This document shows positions 27,389 through 38,337 of a stretch of DNA of 39,366 nucleotides, piece by piece. The stretch's first letter is position 1. Every line of letters starts with the position of its first letter. The notes beneath the pieces were generated by a model. It saw nothing but the letters and a program-made list of their open reading frames with translations. It ran no database searches and was not told the origin of the DNA. The DNA comes from Planococcus circulans. GTDB taxonomy: Bacteria; Bacillota; Bacilli; Bacillales_A; Planococcaceae. Position numbers and translations under genes: made by a program. The stretch lies in contig NZ_JAIQCL010000012.1 in assembly GCF_020023385.1 (NCBI RefSeq), positions 51,166 through 90,531 of the forward strand, written 5' to 3'.

Positions 27389-27961
27389 TTACCGGTCGAA
27401 TAATTGCTGCAAAGCTGCAGGATATAATTCATGTTCAATCTGATGGATCTGTCGTTCGACTTCTTCGCGTCCGCGCCCCGAAACCGGAAACGACTGCTGC
27501 GTAATGATGCTGCCCGTATCCATGCCTGCGTCCACATAATGCACGGTGACTCCAGCTTTTTCTGCACCCGCCGCCAGTGTCTGGCCAATGGCATCTTTCC
27601 CTGGAAAAGCAGGCAGAACCGATGGGTGGATATTGACGATGCGGTTTTCATAGGCTTCCAGCAGAACAGGACCGATCAAGCGCATATAGCCCGCCAAAAC
27701 GATCCATTCCACTCCCATTTCCTGCAGTTTCTCTTTCAGCATCTGCTCATAAAGCTGCTTGGATTCAAACTCGGAAGGGATGAAAGCAAAAGATTCTACT
27801 CCTGCCTGGCGGGCTCTTTCCACTACATAAGCTTGTGGCTTGTCCGTCACAGCAAGCACCAAATCGGCCTGCAGGCTGCCGCCGGCAATAGCGTCGGCGA
27901 TGGCCTGAAAATTAGAGCCATTGCCGGACGCAAAAACAGCAATTTTCGGTTTATTGTTCAT
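27389..27961 (-). CDS. purN: Phosphoribosylglycinamide formyltransferase
   Basis: 10-formyl-THF-dependent GAR transformylase, 190 residues. [20 protein letters not shown] is the phosphoribosyl-binding loop; the catalytic Asn-His-Asp set is seen in [14 protein letters not shown] and in [14 protein letters not shown]. The reading frame overlaps the end of purM by 11 bp, which favours translational coupling. Confidence 0.97.
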   Translation of the reverse strand: MNNKPKIAVFASGNGSNFQAIADAIAGGSLQADLVLAVTDKPQAYVVERARQAGVESFAFIPSEFESKQLYEQMLKEKLQEMGVEWIVLAGYMRLIGPVLLEAYENRIVNIHPSVLPAFPGKDAIGQTLAAGAEKAGVTVHYVDAGMDTGSIITQQSFPVSGRGREEVERQIHQIEHELYPAALQQLFDR

Positions 27962-29012
27962 TTAGCGTGCCGTCCTGTTCGCCTTGGAATTGAACGCCTT
28001 CCGTGCTTGAGACGCGGCCGATCTGGAAAGCCTGTTCGCCGTTCGCTTGAGCTGTTTTCAGGACCGCTTCCGCATCTTCAGGAGCGACAGCCAGCACAAA
28101 GCCGATGCCCATATTGAAAACAGAATACAAGTCACGGTCCGCAAGATCGCCTTTTTCCTTCAGTAACTTGAAAACGTCCAGCACCGGCCAGCTGCCGATG
28201 GAAATTTCTGCTCCTAAGCCATTTGGCATCATCCGCGGGATGTTCTCGATAAAGCCGCCGCCTGTGACGTGCGCCATGCCGTGGATAACCGTTTCGTTGC
28301 CGATGGCTGCCACTGCTTTGGCGTATATTTTGGTCGGCGTCAAAAGCGCATCGCTGATTGGACCCAGCGATTCGTAGCCTTCTACTTTTTGGTCGAGTTT
28401 TAAATTATTTTCATCAAAGATGATCTGGCGCACCAGTGAATAACCATTTGAATGGATGCCGCTGGAAGCGAGGCCAATCAGGACATCGCCAGCTGTAATT
28501 TTTTCTCCTGTGACGATTTTGGATTTCTCCGCAGCGCCCACCGCAAAACCGGCGATATCGTATTCATCTTCCTCATAGAGTCCCGGCATTTCCGCCGTTT
28601 CCCCGCCAATCAATGCAGCGCCGGACTGAACACAGCCGTCCGCTACCCCTTTGACGATCTGTTCTATCTTTTCAGGAACCGCTTTGCCGACTGCGATATA
28701 GTCAAGGAAAAATAAAGGTTCCGCACCTTGTGCGACAATGTCATTGACGCACATCGCGACGCAATCGATGCCGATCGTATCATGGCGGTCAGCCATGAAC
28801 GCCAGCTTCAATTTCGTGCCCACGCCATCCGTCCCGGAAACAAGAACCGGTTCCTTCAACTTCAGTTCGGATAAATCGAACATGCCGCCGAAGCCGCCGA
28901 ACGCACCCAACATTCCTTTGCGCGCTGTGCGTTCCACATGGGACTTCATGCGGTTGACTGCTTCATAGCCTGCTTCGATATTGACGCCTGCTTTTTCATA
29001 TGCTTTTGACAC
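27951..29012 (-). CDS. purM: Phosphoribosylformylglycinamidine cyclo-ligase (AIR synthetase)
   Basis: ATP-dependent closing of the imidazole ring, FGAM to AIR. The 353 residues start [19 protein letters not shown], and contain [35 protein letters not shown] and [16 protein letters not shown], the PurM-family ATP-binding loops. Its stop region overlaps purN by 11 bp; it begins 12 bp after purF. Confidence 0.97.
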   Translation of the reverse strand: MSKAYEKAGVNIEAGYEAVNRMKSHVERTARKGMLGAFGGFGGMFDLSELKLKEPVLVSGTDGVGTKLKLAFMADRHDTIGIDCVAMCVNDIVAQGAEPLFFLDYIAVGKAVPEKIEQIVKGVADGCVQSGAALIGGETAEMPGLYEEDEYDIAGFAVGAAEKSKIVTGEKITAGDVLIGLASSGIHSNGYSLVRQIIFDENNLKLDQKVEGYESLGPISDALLTPTKIYAKAVAAIGNETVIHGMAHVTGGGFIENIPRMMPNGLGAEISIGSWPVLDVFKLLKEKGDLADRDLYSVFNMGIGFVLAVAPEDAEAVLKTAQANGEQAFQIGRVSSTEGVQFQGEQDGTLNEQ

Positions 29013-29024
29013 ACCGGTTCCCCC

Positions 29025-30446
29025 TTATTTCACTTTTTCTTTTTCGTGCGGCAATACGGTATCCGGATAAATATTGGTCGGGTATTCGCCTGTAAAACAA
29101 GCCAGGCAATGTCCGCATTTCGAACCGGGATCTGTCCGCCCGATGTTTTGGACCATGCCGTCCACCGACAGGAATGTCAGCGAATCTGCTCCGATGATTT
29201 CACGCATTTCTTCTACTGTGTTATTAGCGGCGATCAATTCGCCTGCCGTGCTGATATCAATGCCGTAAAAGCAAGGATTCTTGATCGGCGGCGAACTGAT
29301 GACGACATGCACTTCCGTTGCCCCTGCTTCTTTCAGCAAGTTGACTATGCGCCGTGAAGTCGTGCCGCGGACGATTGAATCATCCACCATGATGACGCGT
29401 TTCCCTTTCACTACCTGGCGCACAGGCGATAATTTCATCTTAACGCCCTGTTCGCGCAGATCCTGTGAAGGCTGGATGAACGTACGCCCCACATAACGGT
29501 TCTTGATCATTCCCAATTCGTATGGAATGCCGCTTTGTTCCGAGTAGCCGATTGCTGCCGAAATACTGGAATCCGGTACACCGGTTACCACATCTGCCTC
29601 AATCTGCACTTCCTTCGCCAATTGGACGCCAAGGCGTTTTCTCGCAGTATGGACGTTGATGCCATCGATATCCGAATCCGGACGGGAGAAATACACATAC
29701 TCCATCGTGCAGATTGAACGCTCTTCCGGATAGGCAAAACGCTCAGCGCGCATGCCGTCTTTCGTAACAATCAAAAATTCACCCGGTTCAACCGAACGGA
29801 CAAATTCCGCTCCAACAATATCAAACGCACAGGTTTCCGATGCCGTCACCCAGGCATCCCCGAGCTTCCCAAGAGAAAGTGGTCGCAAGCCGTTCGGATC
29901 CAAGGCAATGTACATCGCTTCCTCGGTCAAAATGACACAGGCAAAGGCACCTTTCAATAAAGACAAGGCATTTTTCGCTTTTTCTTCAAAGGTCGCATAG
30001 CCGCTTCTTTTGATTAAATGGGCCAATACTTCCGTATCGGAACTCGTTTGAAAAATGCTTCCTTGTCGTTCCAGATGGCCTTTCAACTGTGTCGCGTTGA
30101 CCAGGTTGCCGTTATGGGAAATCGCTAAACTACCGGTAGTTGAATTGAAAAGCAAAGGCTGGACGTTTTCAATGCCGCTGCCTCCTGCTGTTGCATAACG
30201 CACATGGCCGATTGCGCCATGCCCCGCAATCTTCTCTATTTTTTCCGGCGTGAACACTTCACTGACCATGCCTTCGCCTTTCAATGGACGAAGACCTTCT
30301 CCATCTGTCGACACAATTCCTGCGCCTTCTTGGCCGCGATGCTGCAACGCGTGCAGCCCGTAATAGGTCAATTGAGTCGCGTTCGGATGGCCCCATATTC
30401 CAAAGACACCACATTCTTCATTTAAGCTTCTGATTTCAGCAAGCAT
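29025..30446 (-). CDS. purF: Amidophosphoribosyltransferase
   Basis: First committed step: PRPP plus glutamine gives phosphoribosylamine. The start is ATG 30444-30446, seven bases after AAAGGAG, giving 473 residues. The first 11 residues ([11 protein letters not shown]) are a propeptide cleaved to expose the catalytic Cys12 (CGVFGIWG). The C-terminal half has the PRPP loop [21 protein letters not shown] and the [4Fe-4S] cysteines ([17 protein letters not shown]) known from the Bacillus enzyme, where oxygen-sensitive cluster loss marks the protein for turnover. It overlaps purL by 25 bp. Confidence 0.97.
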   Translation of the reverse strand: MLAEIRSLNEECGVFGIWGHPNATQLTYYGLHALQHRGQEGAGIVSTDGEGLRPLKGEGMVSEVFTPEKIEKIAGHGAIGHVRYATAGGSGIENVQPLLFNSTTGSLAISHNGNLVNATQLKGHLERQGSIFQTSSDTEVLAHLIKRSGYATFEEKAKNALSLLKGAFACVILTEEAMYIALDPNGLRPLSLGKLGDAWVTASETCAFDIVGAEFVRSVEPGEFLIVTKDGMRAERFAYPEERSICTMEYVYFSRPDSDIDGINVHTARKRLGVQLAKEVQIEADVVTGVPDSSISAAIGYSEQSGIPYELGMIKNRYVGRTFIQPSQDLREQGVKMKLSPVRQVVKGKRVIMVDDSIVRGTTSRRIVNLLKEAGATEVHVVISSPPIKNPCFYGIDISTAGELIAANNTVEEMREIIGADSLTFLSVDGMVQNIGRTDPGSKCGHCLACFTGEYPTNIYPDTVLPHEKEKVK

Positions 30447-32647
30447 GGGATAGCTCCTTTCCAAGCTGAGCGAAGCGTTGCGACTGAATCGTTGATCCAA
30501 GCCGTGCCGTCTTCACCGTTGATTACTAAGTTGTCTCCCGTGACTTGGCCGATTTTCTTGGAGTCTGATACGATTTCTTCGAATTGTGCTGCTTTTTCCG
30601 GGCTGACTGTCACGACAAAACGTGATTGCGATTCACTGAATAAAGCCGTTGTCGCCGTTCCGGACAAAGTGACGTCCATTCCCAATCCCTTGCCGAAAGT
30701 TTTTTCGGCTAATGCAACGGCAACGCCGCCTTCAGCAACGTCATGCGCTGAAGCGATAAGCCCTTGTTGGATCGCTGAAAGGATTTCTTTTTGGCGCTTT
30801 GCTTCCACTGTCAAATCGATGGCTGGCGCTTTTCCGAAAATGCGCCCTTCCACCATCTTCTGCAGTTCACTGCCGCCAAATTCCGTAAAGCTTTCCCCGA
30901 TCAAATACACCAGGTCGCCTTGTTTCTTAGCGTCTTGCGTCGTAACGTGTGAAAGGTCTTCCACAAGCCCGACCATGCCGATGGTCGGCGTCGGATAAAT
31001 GGCCGTGCCATTGGTTTCATTGTATAAAGAGACATTTCCGCCGATAACTGGAGAATCCAGTATTGTACAGGCTTCAGACATGCCGTCTGCCGCTTTTTCA
31101 AGCTGCCAGAAAATCTCTGGTTTCTCCGGATTTCCGAAGTTCAGGCAATCCGTGATGGCAAGCGGTTTTGCACCGGAAACGACCACATTTCGCGCCGCTT
31201 CCGCCACTGCGATTTTGCCGCCGGTTTCCGGATCCAGGTAAATGTAGCGGGAGTTGCAATCCGTCGTCATCGCAAGGCCTTTATTGGTGCCGCGAACACG
31301 GATCACTGCTGCATCCGACCCTGGGCTCACTACAGTGCTCGTGCGCACTTGGTGGTCATATTGATTATAGACCCATTCTTTCGAAGCAATGGTCGGCTGT
31401 TTCAATAATGCCGTCAAGGTCTTTGTGTAATCCGAGACTTTCGGCTCTGCATTGTCCAGCTGCTGGAACTCCGTAAAGTAAGCAGGGACTGCTGATGGCT
31501 TATGGTAAACCGGTGCGTCTTCAGCAAGCGCGTCAACCGGTACTTCTGCAACGATTTCCCCTTTGTGCTTGAGGCGAAGCGTCGAATCGTCTGTAACCGT
31601 ACCAACCGTGACAGCATCCAGGCCGTATTTCTCGAACAACTCGACGATTTCAGGCTCGCGCCCAGCTTTGACGACGATGAGCATGCGTTCTTGTGATTCA
31701 GACAGCATCATTTCATATGCCGTCATGCCGGTTTCACGCTGTGGAATATGATCCAAATCCATCTCGATGCCTGATCCGGCTTTTGAAGCCATTTCAGCTG
31801 AAGATGAAGTCAATCCTGCCGCACCCATGTCCTGAATGCCGATCAAAGCGTCTGACTTGATCAATTCCAGGCAGGCTTCAAGTAACAACTTCTCCATAAA
31901 TGGATCACCAACCTGCACAGCCGGCCGATTTTTATCAGATCCGTCAGTCAGCTCTTCAGAAGCGAATGTCGCTCCGTGGATGCCGTCGCGGCCTGTTTTA
32001 GCGCCGACATACATCACAGGGTTGCCTGTGCCTTTGGCGATGCCTTTTTGGATATCTTCGTGGTTGATCAATCCGACACACATCGCATTGACCAGTGGAT
32101 TACCGTCATAGGAATCGTCGAACTGAACTTCCCCGCCCACTGTCGGGATGCCGATGCAGTTTCCGTAACCGGCAATACCGGCAACGACTTCTTCAAAAAG
32201 ATATTTCACACGTGGAGTGGTCAATTCGCCAAAACGCAGCGAGTTCAGCAACGCAATCGGACGCGCACCCATCGAGAAAACGTCGCGGATAATTCCGCCG
32301 ACGCCAGTTGCAGCCCCTTGATAAGGTTCGATGGCTGAGGGATGGTTATGTGATTCCATCTTGAATACGACCGCTTGCCCGTCGCCAATGTCCACAATAC
32401 CCGCACCTTCACCTGGTCCTTGCAGGACACGCTCTCCCTTCGTCGGGAATTTTGCCAGGACCGGTTTTGAATTTTTATAGGAACAATGCTCAGACCACAT
32501 GACCGAGAACAATCCGGTTTCCGTGTAGTTTGGCAGTCTCCCTAAGATTTCTTCGACCATGGCGAATTCCGCATCCGACAAGCCCATTTGCTGATAAACT
32601 TTCTGTTCCTTTATCTGAGCTGCATTTGGTTCAAGCATGACTGACAT
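30422..32647 (-). CDS. purL: FGAM synthetase subunit PurL (small type)
   Basis: Synthetase subunit of phosphoribosylformylglycinamidine synthase (step 4). At 741 residues it is the short form that works with PurQ (glutaminase) and PurS. Motifs: [55 protein letters not shown], and [25 protein letters not shown]. It overlaps purQ by 17 bp and purF by 25 bp. Confidence 0.97.
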   Translation of the reverse strand: MSVMLEPNAAQIKEQKVYQQMGLSDAEFAMVEEILGRLPNYTETGLFSVMWSEHCSYKNSKPVLAKFPTKGERVLQGPGEGAGIVDIGDGQAVVFKMESHNHPSAIEPYQGAATGVGGIIRDVFSMGARPIALLNSLRFGELTTPRVKYLFEEVVAGIAGYGNCIGIPTVGGEVQFDDSYDGNPLVNAMCVGLINHEDIQKGIAKGTGNPVMYVGAKTGRDGIHGATFASEELTDGSDKNRPAVQVGDPFMEKLLLEACLELIKSDALIGIQDMGAAGLTSSSAEMASKAGSGIEMDLDHIPQRETGMTAYEMMLSESQERMLIVVKAGREPEIVELFEKYGLDAVTVGTVTDDSTLRLKHKGEIVAEVPVDALAEDAPVYHKPSAVPAYFTEFQQLDNAEPKVSDYTKTLTALLKQPTIASKEWVYNQYDHQVRTSTVVSPGSDAAVIRVRGTNKGLAMTTDCNSRYIYLDPETGGKIAVAEAARNVVVSGAKPLAITDCLNFGNPEKPEIFWQLEKAADGMSEACTILDSPVIGGNVSLYNETNGTAIYPTPTIGMVGLVEDLSHVTTQDAKKQGDLVYLIGESFTEFGGSELQKMVEGRIFGKAPAIDLTVEAKRQKEILSAIQQGLIASAHDVAEGGVAVALAEKTFGKGLGMDVTLSGTATTALFSESQSRFVVTVSPEKAAQFEEIVSDSKKIGQVTGDNLVINGEDGTAWINDSVATLRSAWKGAIPCLLKSEA

Positions 32648-33314
32648 GTGCTTCCCTCCACTGTTTTACGATTGATCTGAATAAAGCCAATCCGTCTGTG
32701 CCGCCGATCAAGTCAGACACTGCACGTTCCGGATGGGGCATCATGCCGAGCACGTTTCCGCGCTCGTTGATGATGCCCGCGATGTTGTTGCGGCTGCCGT
32801 TAAAATCGTCTGCATAGGTAAAGACGATTTGATTGTTTTCCTTGAGGTGGCTGTATGTCGCATCGTCGCAGAAATAATTGCCTTCTCCGTGGGCGATTGG
32901 AATTTGGATCTCCTGGCCTTTTTCGTATTCATTGGTGAACAAGGTATTATTGTTCTCAACTTTCAATCCAACGGTACGGCACATGAACTTCAGGTTCTTG
33001 TTGCGTAAAAGAACACCTGGCAACAGCCCCGCTTCCGTCAGGATCTGGAAGCCGTTACAGATTCCAAGAACCGGTTTCCCTGCCTCTGCTGCTTTTCTCA
33101 CTTCGTCCATGACACCCGAAAACTGGGCAATCGCGCCGCAGCGCAGGTAATCGCCGTATGAAAATCCGCCTGGCAGCAAAATGCCGTCATAGCTGCTCAA
33201 ATCTTTTGAGTCATGCCACACGTACTCCGCTTCTTCACCTAGTTCGTCCTTGACCGCATGGTACATATCCAAGTCACAATTTGAGCCGGGGAAAACAATC
33301 ACTGCGAATTTCAT
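32631..33314 (-). CDS. purQ: FGAM synthetase glutaminase subunit PurQ
   Basis: Class I glutamine amidotransferase of the FGAM synthase complex, 227 residues. The nucleophile Cys86 sits in [18 protein letters not shown]; His and Glu of the triad lie in [10 protein letters not shown] near the C-terminus. It starts [19 protein letters not shown]. It overlaps purS by four bases and purL by 17. Confidence 0.97.
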   Translation of the reverse strand: MKFAVIVFPGSNCDLDMYHAVKDELGEEAEYVWHDSKDLSSYDGILLPGGFSYGDYLRCGAIAQFSGVMDEVRKAAEAGKPVLGICNGFQILTEAGLLPGVLLRNKNLKFMCRTVGLKVENNNTLFTNEYEKGQEIQIPIAHGEGNYFCDDATYSHLKENNQIVFTYADDFNGSRNNIAGIINERGNVLGMMPHPERAVSDLIGGTDGLALFRSIVKQWREAHVSHA

Positions 33315-33565
33315 TGCGAGACAACCTCCTCAATTTCATAACGATAATCTTCAATTACGGTATTGGCTAACAAGCGATGACAAAGCTCATTGACCAATGC
33401 ATCCACATCCCGTTCGCTGTCGCTGATGACCAATTCCAGGTATTTGCCGATCCGTACGTCTTCCACTTCACCATAGCCCATTTTATGAAGAGAGCCCATA
33501 ACTGCGGATCCTTGCGGGTCCAATACACTTTCGCGCAATGTTACGTATACTTTTACTTTTTTCAT
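33311..33565 (-). CDS. purS: FGAM synthetase subunit PurS
   Basis: Small ferredoxin-like subunit (84 residues) that bridges PurL and PurQ. The pattern [19 protein letters not shown] followed by [16 protein letters not shown] is typical. Overlaps of four bases with purC and purQ imply tight co-translation. Confidence 0.96.
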   Translation of the reverse strand: MKKVKVYVTLRESVLDPQGSAVMGSLHKMGYGEVEDVRIGKYLELVISDSERDVDALVNELCHRLLANTVIEDYRYEIEEVVSQ

Positions 33566-34278
33566 GAGTGTTGTCCTCCTAGACGAGTTAAAATGAGTTC
33601 GTACGCTTCTGTCAAATTCCCTAGATTGCGGCGGAAAACGTCTTTATCAAGCTTTTGCTTGGTTTCCGTATCCCAAAGCCGGCAAGTATCCGGCGAAATT
33701 TCATCTGCCAATAGAATGTTTCCATCGCCATCGCGGCCGAATTCGATTTTGAAATCGACCAGATCGACGCCTATTTCTTTAAAGAAGCCGATGAGAACCT
33801 CATTGATTTTGCGCGCTTTCTGCTTGAGCTCTGCCACTTCTTCTGAAGTTGCCAGGTTCAGCATATCGACGTGCTCATCAGTGATCAATGGATCGCCCAG
33901 TTCATCATCCTTCAAATAGAACTCCACTACCGGGCGGCTGATGGCCACGCCTTCCTCGATTCCGAGGCGTTTGGCCATGCTGCCGGCTGTAATGTTCCGG
34001 ACCACTACTTCCAATGGAATAATGCTGACTTGCTGCACCAATTGTTCGTGGTCAGACAATTGCTTGACGAAATGAGAAGCAATGCCCGCTTCCTGCAATT
34101 TCGTGAAAATCAGTGACGTGATTTTATTGTTCAAAATGCCTTTGCCGGTGATCTCTTCTTTCTTTTCACCATTGAAAGCCGTTGCTGAATCTTTATATTC
34201 CACCCACAAAATTCCCTGTTCATCCGTTGCATATAAGCGCTTTGCTTTTCCTTCGTACAATAGCTGACCTTTTTCCAT
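33562..34278 (-). CDS. purC: SAICAR synthetase
   Basis: Joins aspartate to CAIR with ATP to give SAICAR. The 238 residues start MEKGQLLYEGKAKRLYATDE, with the ATP-binding KGILNNKITSLIF, VVRNITAGSMAKRLG, DFKIEFGRDGDGNILLADEISPD and RLWD motifs. It lies 16 bp after purB and overlaps purS by four bases. Confidence 0.97.
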   Translation of the reverse strand: MEKGQLLYEGKAKRLYATDEQGILWVEYKDSATAFNGEKKEEITGKGILNNKITSLIFTKLQEAGIASHFVKQLSDHEQLVQQVSIIPLEVVVRNITAGSMAKRLGIEEGVAISRPVVEFYLKDDELGDPLITDEHVDMLNLATSEEVAELKQKARKINEVLIGFFKEIGVDLVDFKIEFGRDGDGNILLADEISPDTCRLWDTETKQKLDKDVFRRNLGNLTEAYELILTRLGGQHS

Positions 34279-34294
34279 TTTTAGAAGCCCCCGT

Positions 34295-35590
34295 TTAGTT
34301 TAGTCCAAGTCGGTTGAAAATCATGTCCACTTGCTGCAGGTGGTGATTGTAATCGAAGCAGTCGTCCAAATCTTCTTTGGATAGTTTAGCTGTGATGGTG
34401 TCATTCGCTTCCACGATTTTTCGGAAATGCGTCTGGTTTTCCCATGCTTCCATCGCACATGGCTGAACCAGATCGTATGCCGCTTCACGAGCCATTCCTT
34501 TATCGATCAACGTCAACAACACACGCTGCGAATAAATGAGGCCAAGTGTTGAATCCATATTGCGCTTCATGTTTTCAGGGAACACCGTCAAGTTTTTGAC
34601 GATATTGCCGAAACGGTTCAGCATATAATTCAGTGCAATCGTCGCATCCGGCAAAATTACCCGTTCAGCAGATGAATGCGAAATATCGCGTTCGTGCCAT
34701 AAAGAAACGTTTTCGTAAGCTGTCAGCATATAACCGCGGATCAGACGGGCAAGCCCTGTCATATTTTCAGAACCGATCGGGTTGCGTTTATGCGGCATTG
34801 CCGATGAACCTTTTTGGCCTTTTGCAAAGAATTCCTCTACTTCACGCGTTTCTGATTTTTGCAGTCCGCGAATTTCCGTAGCGAATTTCTCAATCGATGA
34901 ACCGATCAATGCCAAAACGCTCAAATACTGTGCATGGCGGTCGCGCTGTAAAGTCTGTGTCGAAATCGGTGAAGCCGCAAGTCCCAGTTTTTTGCAGACA
35001 TAGGCTTCAACAAACGGATCGATGTTGGCGTAAGTGCCCACTGCGCCGGACATTTTGCCTGTTTCAATGGAAGCTGCAGCTGCTTCGAAACGTTCCAGGT
35101 TACGCTTCATTTCTTCGTGCCACAACGCCAGCTTCAAACCGAAAGTTGTCGGTTCAGCATGAACACCGTGTGTACGGCCCATCATGACCGTCATCTTGTG
35201 TTCTTTGGCTTTATTCGCTAGGATTTCGATAAAGTTCGTCAAGTCTTTACGGATAATGACATTTGCCTGTTTTAACTGATAAGACAAAGCTGTGTCTACG
35301 ACATCTGTTGACGTTAAGCCATAATGGACCCATTTGCGTTCTTCGCCAAGCGTTTCAGATACCGCTCTTGTAAAAGCAACCACATCGTGGCGGGTTTCTT
35401 CTTCAATTTCCAAAATGCGATCTACTGAAAAAGAAGCGCCTTTACGGATTTTAGCTACGTCTTCTTTTGGAATGTCACCGATTTCAGCCCAAGCTTCACA
35501 TGCCAGAATTTCAACTTCCAGCCATGCGTTGTATTTGTTTTCATCCGTCCAGATTGCGCCCATTTCAGGCCGAGTATAGCGTGCGATCAT
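34295..35590 (-). CDS. purB: Adenylosuccinate lyase
   Basis: Lyase acting twice in the pathway (SAICAR to AICAR, adenylosuccinate to AMP). The start is ATG 35588-35590, with GGAGG nine bases upstream, giving 431 residues as in B. subtilis. Catalytic His is in [16 protein letters not shown] and the flexible signature loop in [18 protein letters not shown] (Ser and His). It begins 16 bp after purK. Confidence 0.97.
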   Translation of the reverse strand: MIARYTRPEMGAIWTDENKYNAWLEVEILACEAWAEIGDIPKEDVAKIRKGASFSVDRILEIEEETRHDVVAFTRAVSETLGEERKWVHYGLTSTDVVDTALSYQLKQANVIIRKDLTNFIEILANKAKEHKMTVMMGRTHGVHAEPTTFGLKLALWHEEMKRNLERFEAAAASIETGKMSGAVGTYANIDPFVEAYVCKKLGLAASPISTQTLQRDRHAQYLSVLALIGSSIEKFATEIRGLQKSETREVEEFFAKGQKGSSAMPHKRNPIGSENMTGLARLIRGYMLTAYENVSLWHERDISHSSAERVILPDATIALNYMLNRFGNIVKNLTVFPENMKRNMDSTLGLIYSQRVLLTLIDKGMAREAAYDLVQPCAMEAWENQTHFRKIVEANDTITAKLSKEDLDDCFDYNHHLQQVDMIFNRLGLN

Positions 35591-35606
35591 TTGTAAGTTC
35601 CTCCAA

Positions 35607-36731
35607 TTATTCCAGCCAAATGCCGGATGCATCTATTTCACTTAAAGTCGCCTTTAAGTCTTCCGTTAATATCGTAACATGTCCCATCTTCCGTTTCTGC
35701 TTCGCTTCATCTTTTCCATACAAATGAATCGACCAATTCGGGAATTGTGAGACTTTCGAAGTGAGTGGCGCGACATGTTCACCTAATACGTTGACCATCA
35801 CCGCTTCTGACCATAAGATCGGCTGCCGCAGCGGCCATCCGCAAACTGCACGGATATGCTGATGGAATTGCGAGATGTTCGTCGCTTCGATTGAATAATG
35901 CCCTGAGTTATGGGGACGCGGCGCGAGTTCATTAACGATGATGCTGCCATTTTCCAAAACGAACATTTCAACCGCTAAGGTTCCGACCATATTCAAGTGG
36001 GCAGCGATTTTTTCAGCTGCTTGCTTTGCGAGGTCGACCGTCTCTTTATCGATCTGTGCCGGTACAATCGTCTGATGCAGAATATGGTCTTTATGAATAT
36101 TTTCACCGATCGGCAAAATAGCCGTTTCACCGTGCACATTGCGCTGGATGATCACCGAAATCTCTTTCGTGAATTCCACGAAGGCTTCCGCAACACACTC
36201 CCCATTTTCAAACAGCGCTTCTGCCTGAGGGAGTTCGTCAATAGAAGAAACCGTCTGCTGCCCTTTGCCGTCATAACCGCCACGTGCAGTCTTTACTACG
36301 AAAGGAAATGACAGCTCGCTGCGTTTTTCTGTTAACTCCCTAAACGTAGAAGCAGTGATGTAATCTGCAACCACAACTCCAGCTTCAGAAATGGCCTGTT
36401 TCTCAAAAATCCGGTTTTGCGTCACCCGAATCAATTCGGCCCCTTGGGGAACATAAGCAATTTCTGCTAATTTTTTTAATCCTTCAACATCTATATTTTC
36501 AAACTCATAAGTGATGACATCGCTCACTTCAGCCAATTCTTCCAGCGCATGCTGATCATTAAAGGGAGCGACAATTTGAATGTCGGCTACTTGGCCAGTA
36601 GGAGAATCCATACCTGGGTCGAGAACCGCAATTTTAAATCCGGCTTCTTTTGCTGCAAGAGCCATCATCCGCCCTAATTGACCGCCGCCGATAATCCCGA
36701 TGGTTTGTCCGGGTAAGATTGTTTTGGTCAT
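35607..36731 (-). CDS. purK: N5-CAIR synthetase
   Basis: ATP-dependent carboxylation of AIR to N5-CAIR, 374 residues. The N-domain [17 protein letters not shown] (about 16-32), ATP-grasp core [20 protein letters not shown] (about 148-167), and the C-terminal [17 protein letters not shown] identify PurK. The ATG overlaps the purE stop by four bases. Confidence 0.97.
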   Translation of the reverse strand: MTKTILPGQTIGIIGGGQLGRMMALAAKEAGFKIAVLDPGMDSPTGQVADIQIVAPFNDQHALEELAEVSDVITYEFENIDVEGLKKLAEIAYVPQGAELIRVTQNRIFEKQAISEAGVVVADYITASTFRELTEKRSELSFPFVVKTARGGYDGKGQQTVSSIDELPQAEALFENGECVAEAFVEFTKEISVIIQRNVHGETAILPIGENIHKDHILHQTIVPAQIDKETVDLAKQAAEKIAAHLNMVGTLAVEMFVLENGSIIVNELAPRPHNSGHYSIEATNISQFHQHIRAVCGWPLRQPILWSEAVMVNVLGEHVAPLTSKVSQFPNWSIHLYGKDEAKQKRKMGHVTILTEDLKATLSEIDASGIWLE

Positions 36732-37216
36732 ATCAGGTCACCTGAACTTTCCAGCACAACTGCTGCTGTCCGGTCTCTTCTCTTCTGCAAAGCCTGTGCA
36801 GCTTCTTCGTCGACTGTCCCTAATATTTGAGCTGCCAGCAAGCCTGCATTGACAGCACCTGCTTTACCGATAGCTACAGTGGCCACTGGAACCCCACCTG
36901 GCATCTGAACGATCGACAACAAGGAATCCAGGCCGTTTAACGCTTTGGACTGAACGGGGACACCGATAACGGGTAAGGTGGTCTTTGCTGCCACCATACC
37001 CGGCAAATGCGCAGCACCGCCAGCTCCGGCAATAATCACGTGCAAGCCGCGTTCTCTTGCCTGTTCTGCATAGCTGAACATCAAATCAGGTGTCCGGTGT
37101 GCTGAAACCACTTTCTTCTCGTAGCTCAGACCCAGTTCATCCAATACGTCGCACGCATGTTTCATTGTTTCCCAATCACTCGTACTTCCCATAATGACGC
37201 CAATTCGAGGATTCAT
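36728..37216 (-). CDS. purE: N5-CAIR mutase (PurE, class I)
   Basis: Converts N5-CAIR to CAIR. The 162 residues contain [20 protein letters not shown], the catalytic histidine region [19 protein letters not shown] and [24 protein letters not shown], typical for the class I form that needs PurK. It is the first structural gene of the operon, 15 bases downstream of the leader terminator tract, with AAGGAG upstream of its ATG. Confidence 0.97.
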   Translation of the reverse strand: MNPRIGVIMGSTSDWETMKHACDVLDELGLSYEKKVVSAHRTPDLMFSYAEQARERGLHVIIAGAGGAAHLPGMVAAKTTLPVIGVPVQSKALNGLDSLLSIVQMPGGVPVATVAIGKAGAVNAGLLAAQILGTVDEEAAQALQKRRDRTAAVVLESSGDLI

Positions 37217-37231
37217 CGATACACTCTCCTT

Positions 37232-37295
37232 TAAAAAATAAAAAGTCCTTAAGTAATCTGCTCACATTACGTGAAAAGCAGGTTACTTAAGGACT
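37232..37295 (-). terminator. Regulatory terminator of the purine operon leader
   Basis: A 19-bp hairpin (37277-37295 with 37244-37262, one mismatch, 14-base loop) followed by a T-rich tract (37232-37243). It is downstream of the riboswitch aptamer and before purE, so it is the off-state structure of the expression platform. The 5' arm AGTCC (37291-37295) can instead pair with GGACT in the aptamer (37378-37382), a possible antiterminator contact; that pairing is an inference. Confidence 0.85.
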
Positions 37296-37326
37296 GTACA
37301 TGAAACGAATTCATGGATGAGGACAT
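37267..37326 (-). CDS. Possible leader peptide within the purine leader
   Basis: A 19-codon frame (MSSSMNSFHVQSLSNLLFT) starts with ATG at 37324-37326, preceded by AAGGAGG (37338-37344) with 11 bases between, somewhat longer than ideal. It runs through the 5' arm of the terminator hairpin and stops in its loop. A ribosome here would block hairpin formation. No homologue is known to me and the frame may be chance; see the finding. Confidence 0.25.
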   Translation of the reverse strand: MSSSMNSFHVQSLSNLLFT

Positions 37327-37370
37327 ATAGAGAAGCCCCTCCTTCGTTTTACGATCCACTAAGTTGCTTT

Positions 37371-37438
37371 CCCGCATAGTCCGGACATTACGGTGTCCTG
37401 GTAGAGACGCAAAAGCCAATTCTTTTGCATATATGGGG
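37371..37438 (-). ncRNA. Purine riboswitch aptamer, guanine-type
   Basis: All parts of the purine riboswitch are visible on the minus strand: P1 (37432-37438 with 37371-37378, one bulge), P2 GCAAAAG/CTTTTGC (37422-37428 and 37409-37415), P3 TGTCC/GGACA (in plus-strand terms 37394-37398 and 37383-37387), the L3 sequence CCGTAA, J2/3 with TCTACC, and J3/1 with GACTATG. The C at 37379 in J3/1 predicts guanine/hypoxanthine rather than adenine binding. Ligand should favour the downstream terminator and switch off purE-D. Confidence 0.9.
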
Positions 37439-37449
37439 TATTCTCATTA

Positions 37450-37478
37450 ATCATAACAAGTCGTAGAAAGTACGTCAA
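37450..37478 (-). promoter_or_regulatory. Sigma-A promoter of the purine operon
   Basis: Minus-strand TTGACG (37473-37478) and TATGAT (37450-37455), spacer exactly 17 bp. The start is near 37443, giving a leader of about 225 nt to purE. Confidence 0.75.
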
Positions 37479-37487
37479 TAATAAAGT

Positions 37488-37521
37488 CGAACGATTGGTT
37501 ATTCAATTATTTAATCGTTCG
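37488..37521. promoter_or_regulatory. PurR operator (inverted PurBox pair)
   Basis: CGAACGATT (37488-37496) and AATCGTTCG (37513-37521) form a perfect 9-bp inverted repeat spaced by 16 bp, upstream of the -35. The CGAAC cores, orientation and 16-bp spacing fit the Bacillus PurR operator, where PRPP relieves repression. The purR gene itself is not in the window. Confidence 0.8.
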
Positions 37522-37541
37522 GTTTTAAAAGGTATAATTTG

Positions 37542-37730
37542 TTATTCTCCAAGTTTACTTCCTTTAAATTTCACAATTTGCCTTATTGGCACTGGCTGTC
37601 CGTTTATTTCTTCGAACAATGGCTCTTCTTTGCGGCCAACAGCCGCATATCCTTCAGCTTTCATTCGATCCAAGCACTCGGTAATGGATTCATGTTCTTC
37701 TACTTCAAACCATATTGTATTCTTACTCAT
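37542..37730 (-). CDS. yebG: NETI-motif protein YebG
   Basis: A 62-residue protein. The segment [24 protein letters not shown] corresponds to the NETI-family motif, followed by [21 protein letters not shown]. Function is unknown. The start overlaps the yebE stop by four bases (ATGA), and the two are also neighbours in B. subtilis, just upstream of purE. Ends about 20 bp before the PurR box. Confidence 0.85.
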   Translation of the reverse strand: MSKNTIWFEVEEHESITECLDRMKAEGYAAVGRKEEPLFEEINGQPVPIRQIVKFKGSKLGE

Positions 37731-38269
37731 TTATACAAATTACCCCTTTTCACTGTCTTTACCCAGAATCCACCATGAATCGTCTTCGCCTCATAGGCAA
37801 TGATAAAGGCCTTCGGATCGATTTCCTGGATAGCTTTATACAATTTCAGTTCCATTTTGCGCGGCGTCAAAATCTGCATCGATTGTCTGCCCCCGTCACG
37901 GCCATTGGCATTCCAGTCGGTTACGCCATAGCCTTTTTCTCGGAGCTGCTTCGGCAGATACTCACCAGCTTCACTGGTGATGACATTTACCGTAATATAG
38001 CCAAGTGCCATCTTCTCTTCAATTTTCGAACCGATGATGACACCGGAACCGTATCCCAAAGCATAAGCAACCAGGTTCTGAATTTCATTAAGATTATCGA
38101 GAACCAAACCAAGTCCAACTATATAAATGACCACTTCCACCATACTTACAACGGCCGCTAAATAGCGATAGCCTTTTAATGTCATGATCATTCGCACCGT
38201 AAAAAATGTTACATAAACGATATTGATCGAGAAAATGATCAATACCATTAACCACGGATTCACATCCAA
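37727..38269 (-). CDS. yebE: UPF0316/DUF2179 membrane protein YebE
   Basis: A 180-residue membrane protein: three N-terminal helices (about 5-27, 33-55, 60-80) and a cytoplasmic DUF2179 domain (about 85-170, including [45 protein letters not shown]). The family is uncharacterised; DUF2179 is also found at the C-terminus of YitT-type proteins. The start is likely the TTG at 38267-38269, with AAAGGGTG six bases away; a GTG two codons later is possible. Confidence 0.85.
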   Translation of the reverse strand: MDVNPWLMVLIIFSINIVYVTFFTVRMIMTLKGYRYLAAVVSMVEVVIYIVGLGLVLDNLNEIQNLVAYALGYGSGVIIGSKIEEKMALGYITVNVITSEAGEYLPKQLREKGYGVTDWNANGRDGGRQSMQILTPRKMELKLYKAIQEIDPKAFIIAYEAKTIHGGFWVKTVKRGNLYK

Positions 38270-38308
38270 TCTCTACACCCTTTCACTTTTCAATAAGAAT
38301 TAATTTTC

Positions 38309-38337
38309 ATCTTAGGGGAAATTTCTGAAGAAAGCAA
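38309..38337 (-). promoter_or_regulatory. Possible promoter of yebE-yebG
   Basis: Minus-strand TTGCTT (38332-38337) and TAAGAT (38309-38314) are spaced by 17 bp, about 40 bp upstream of the yebE start. Confidence 0.45.
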
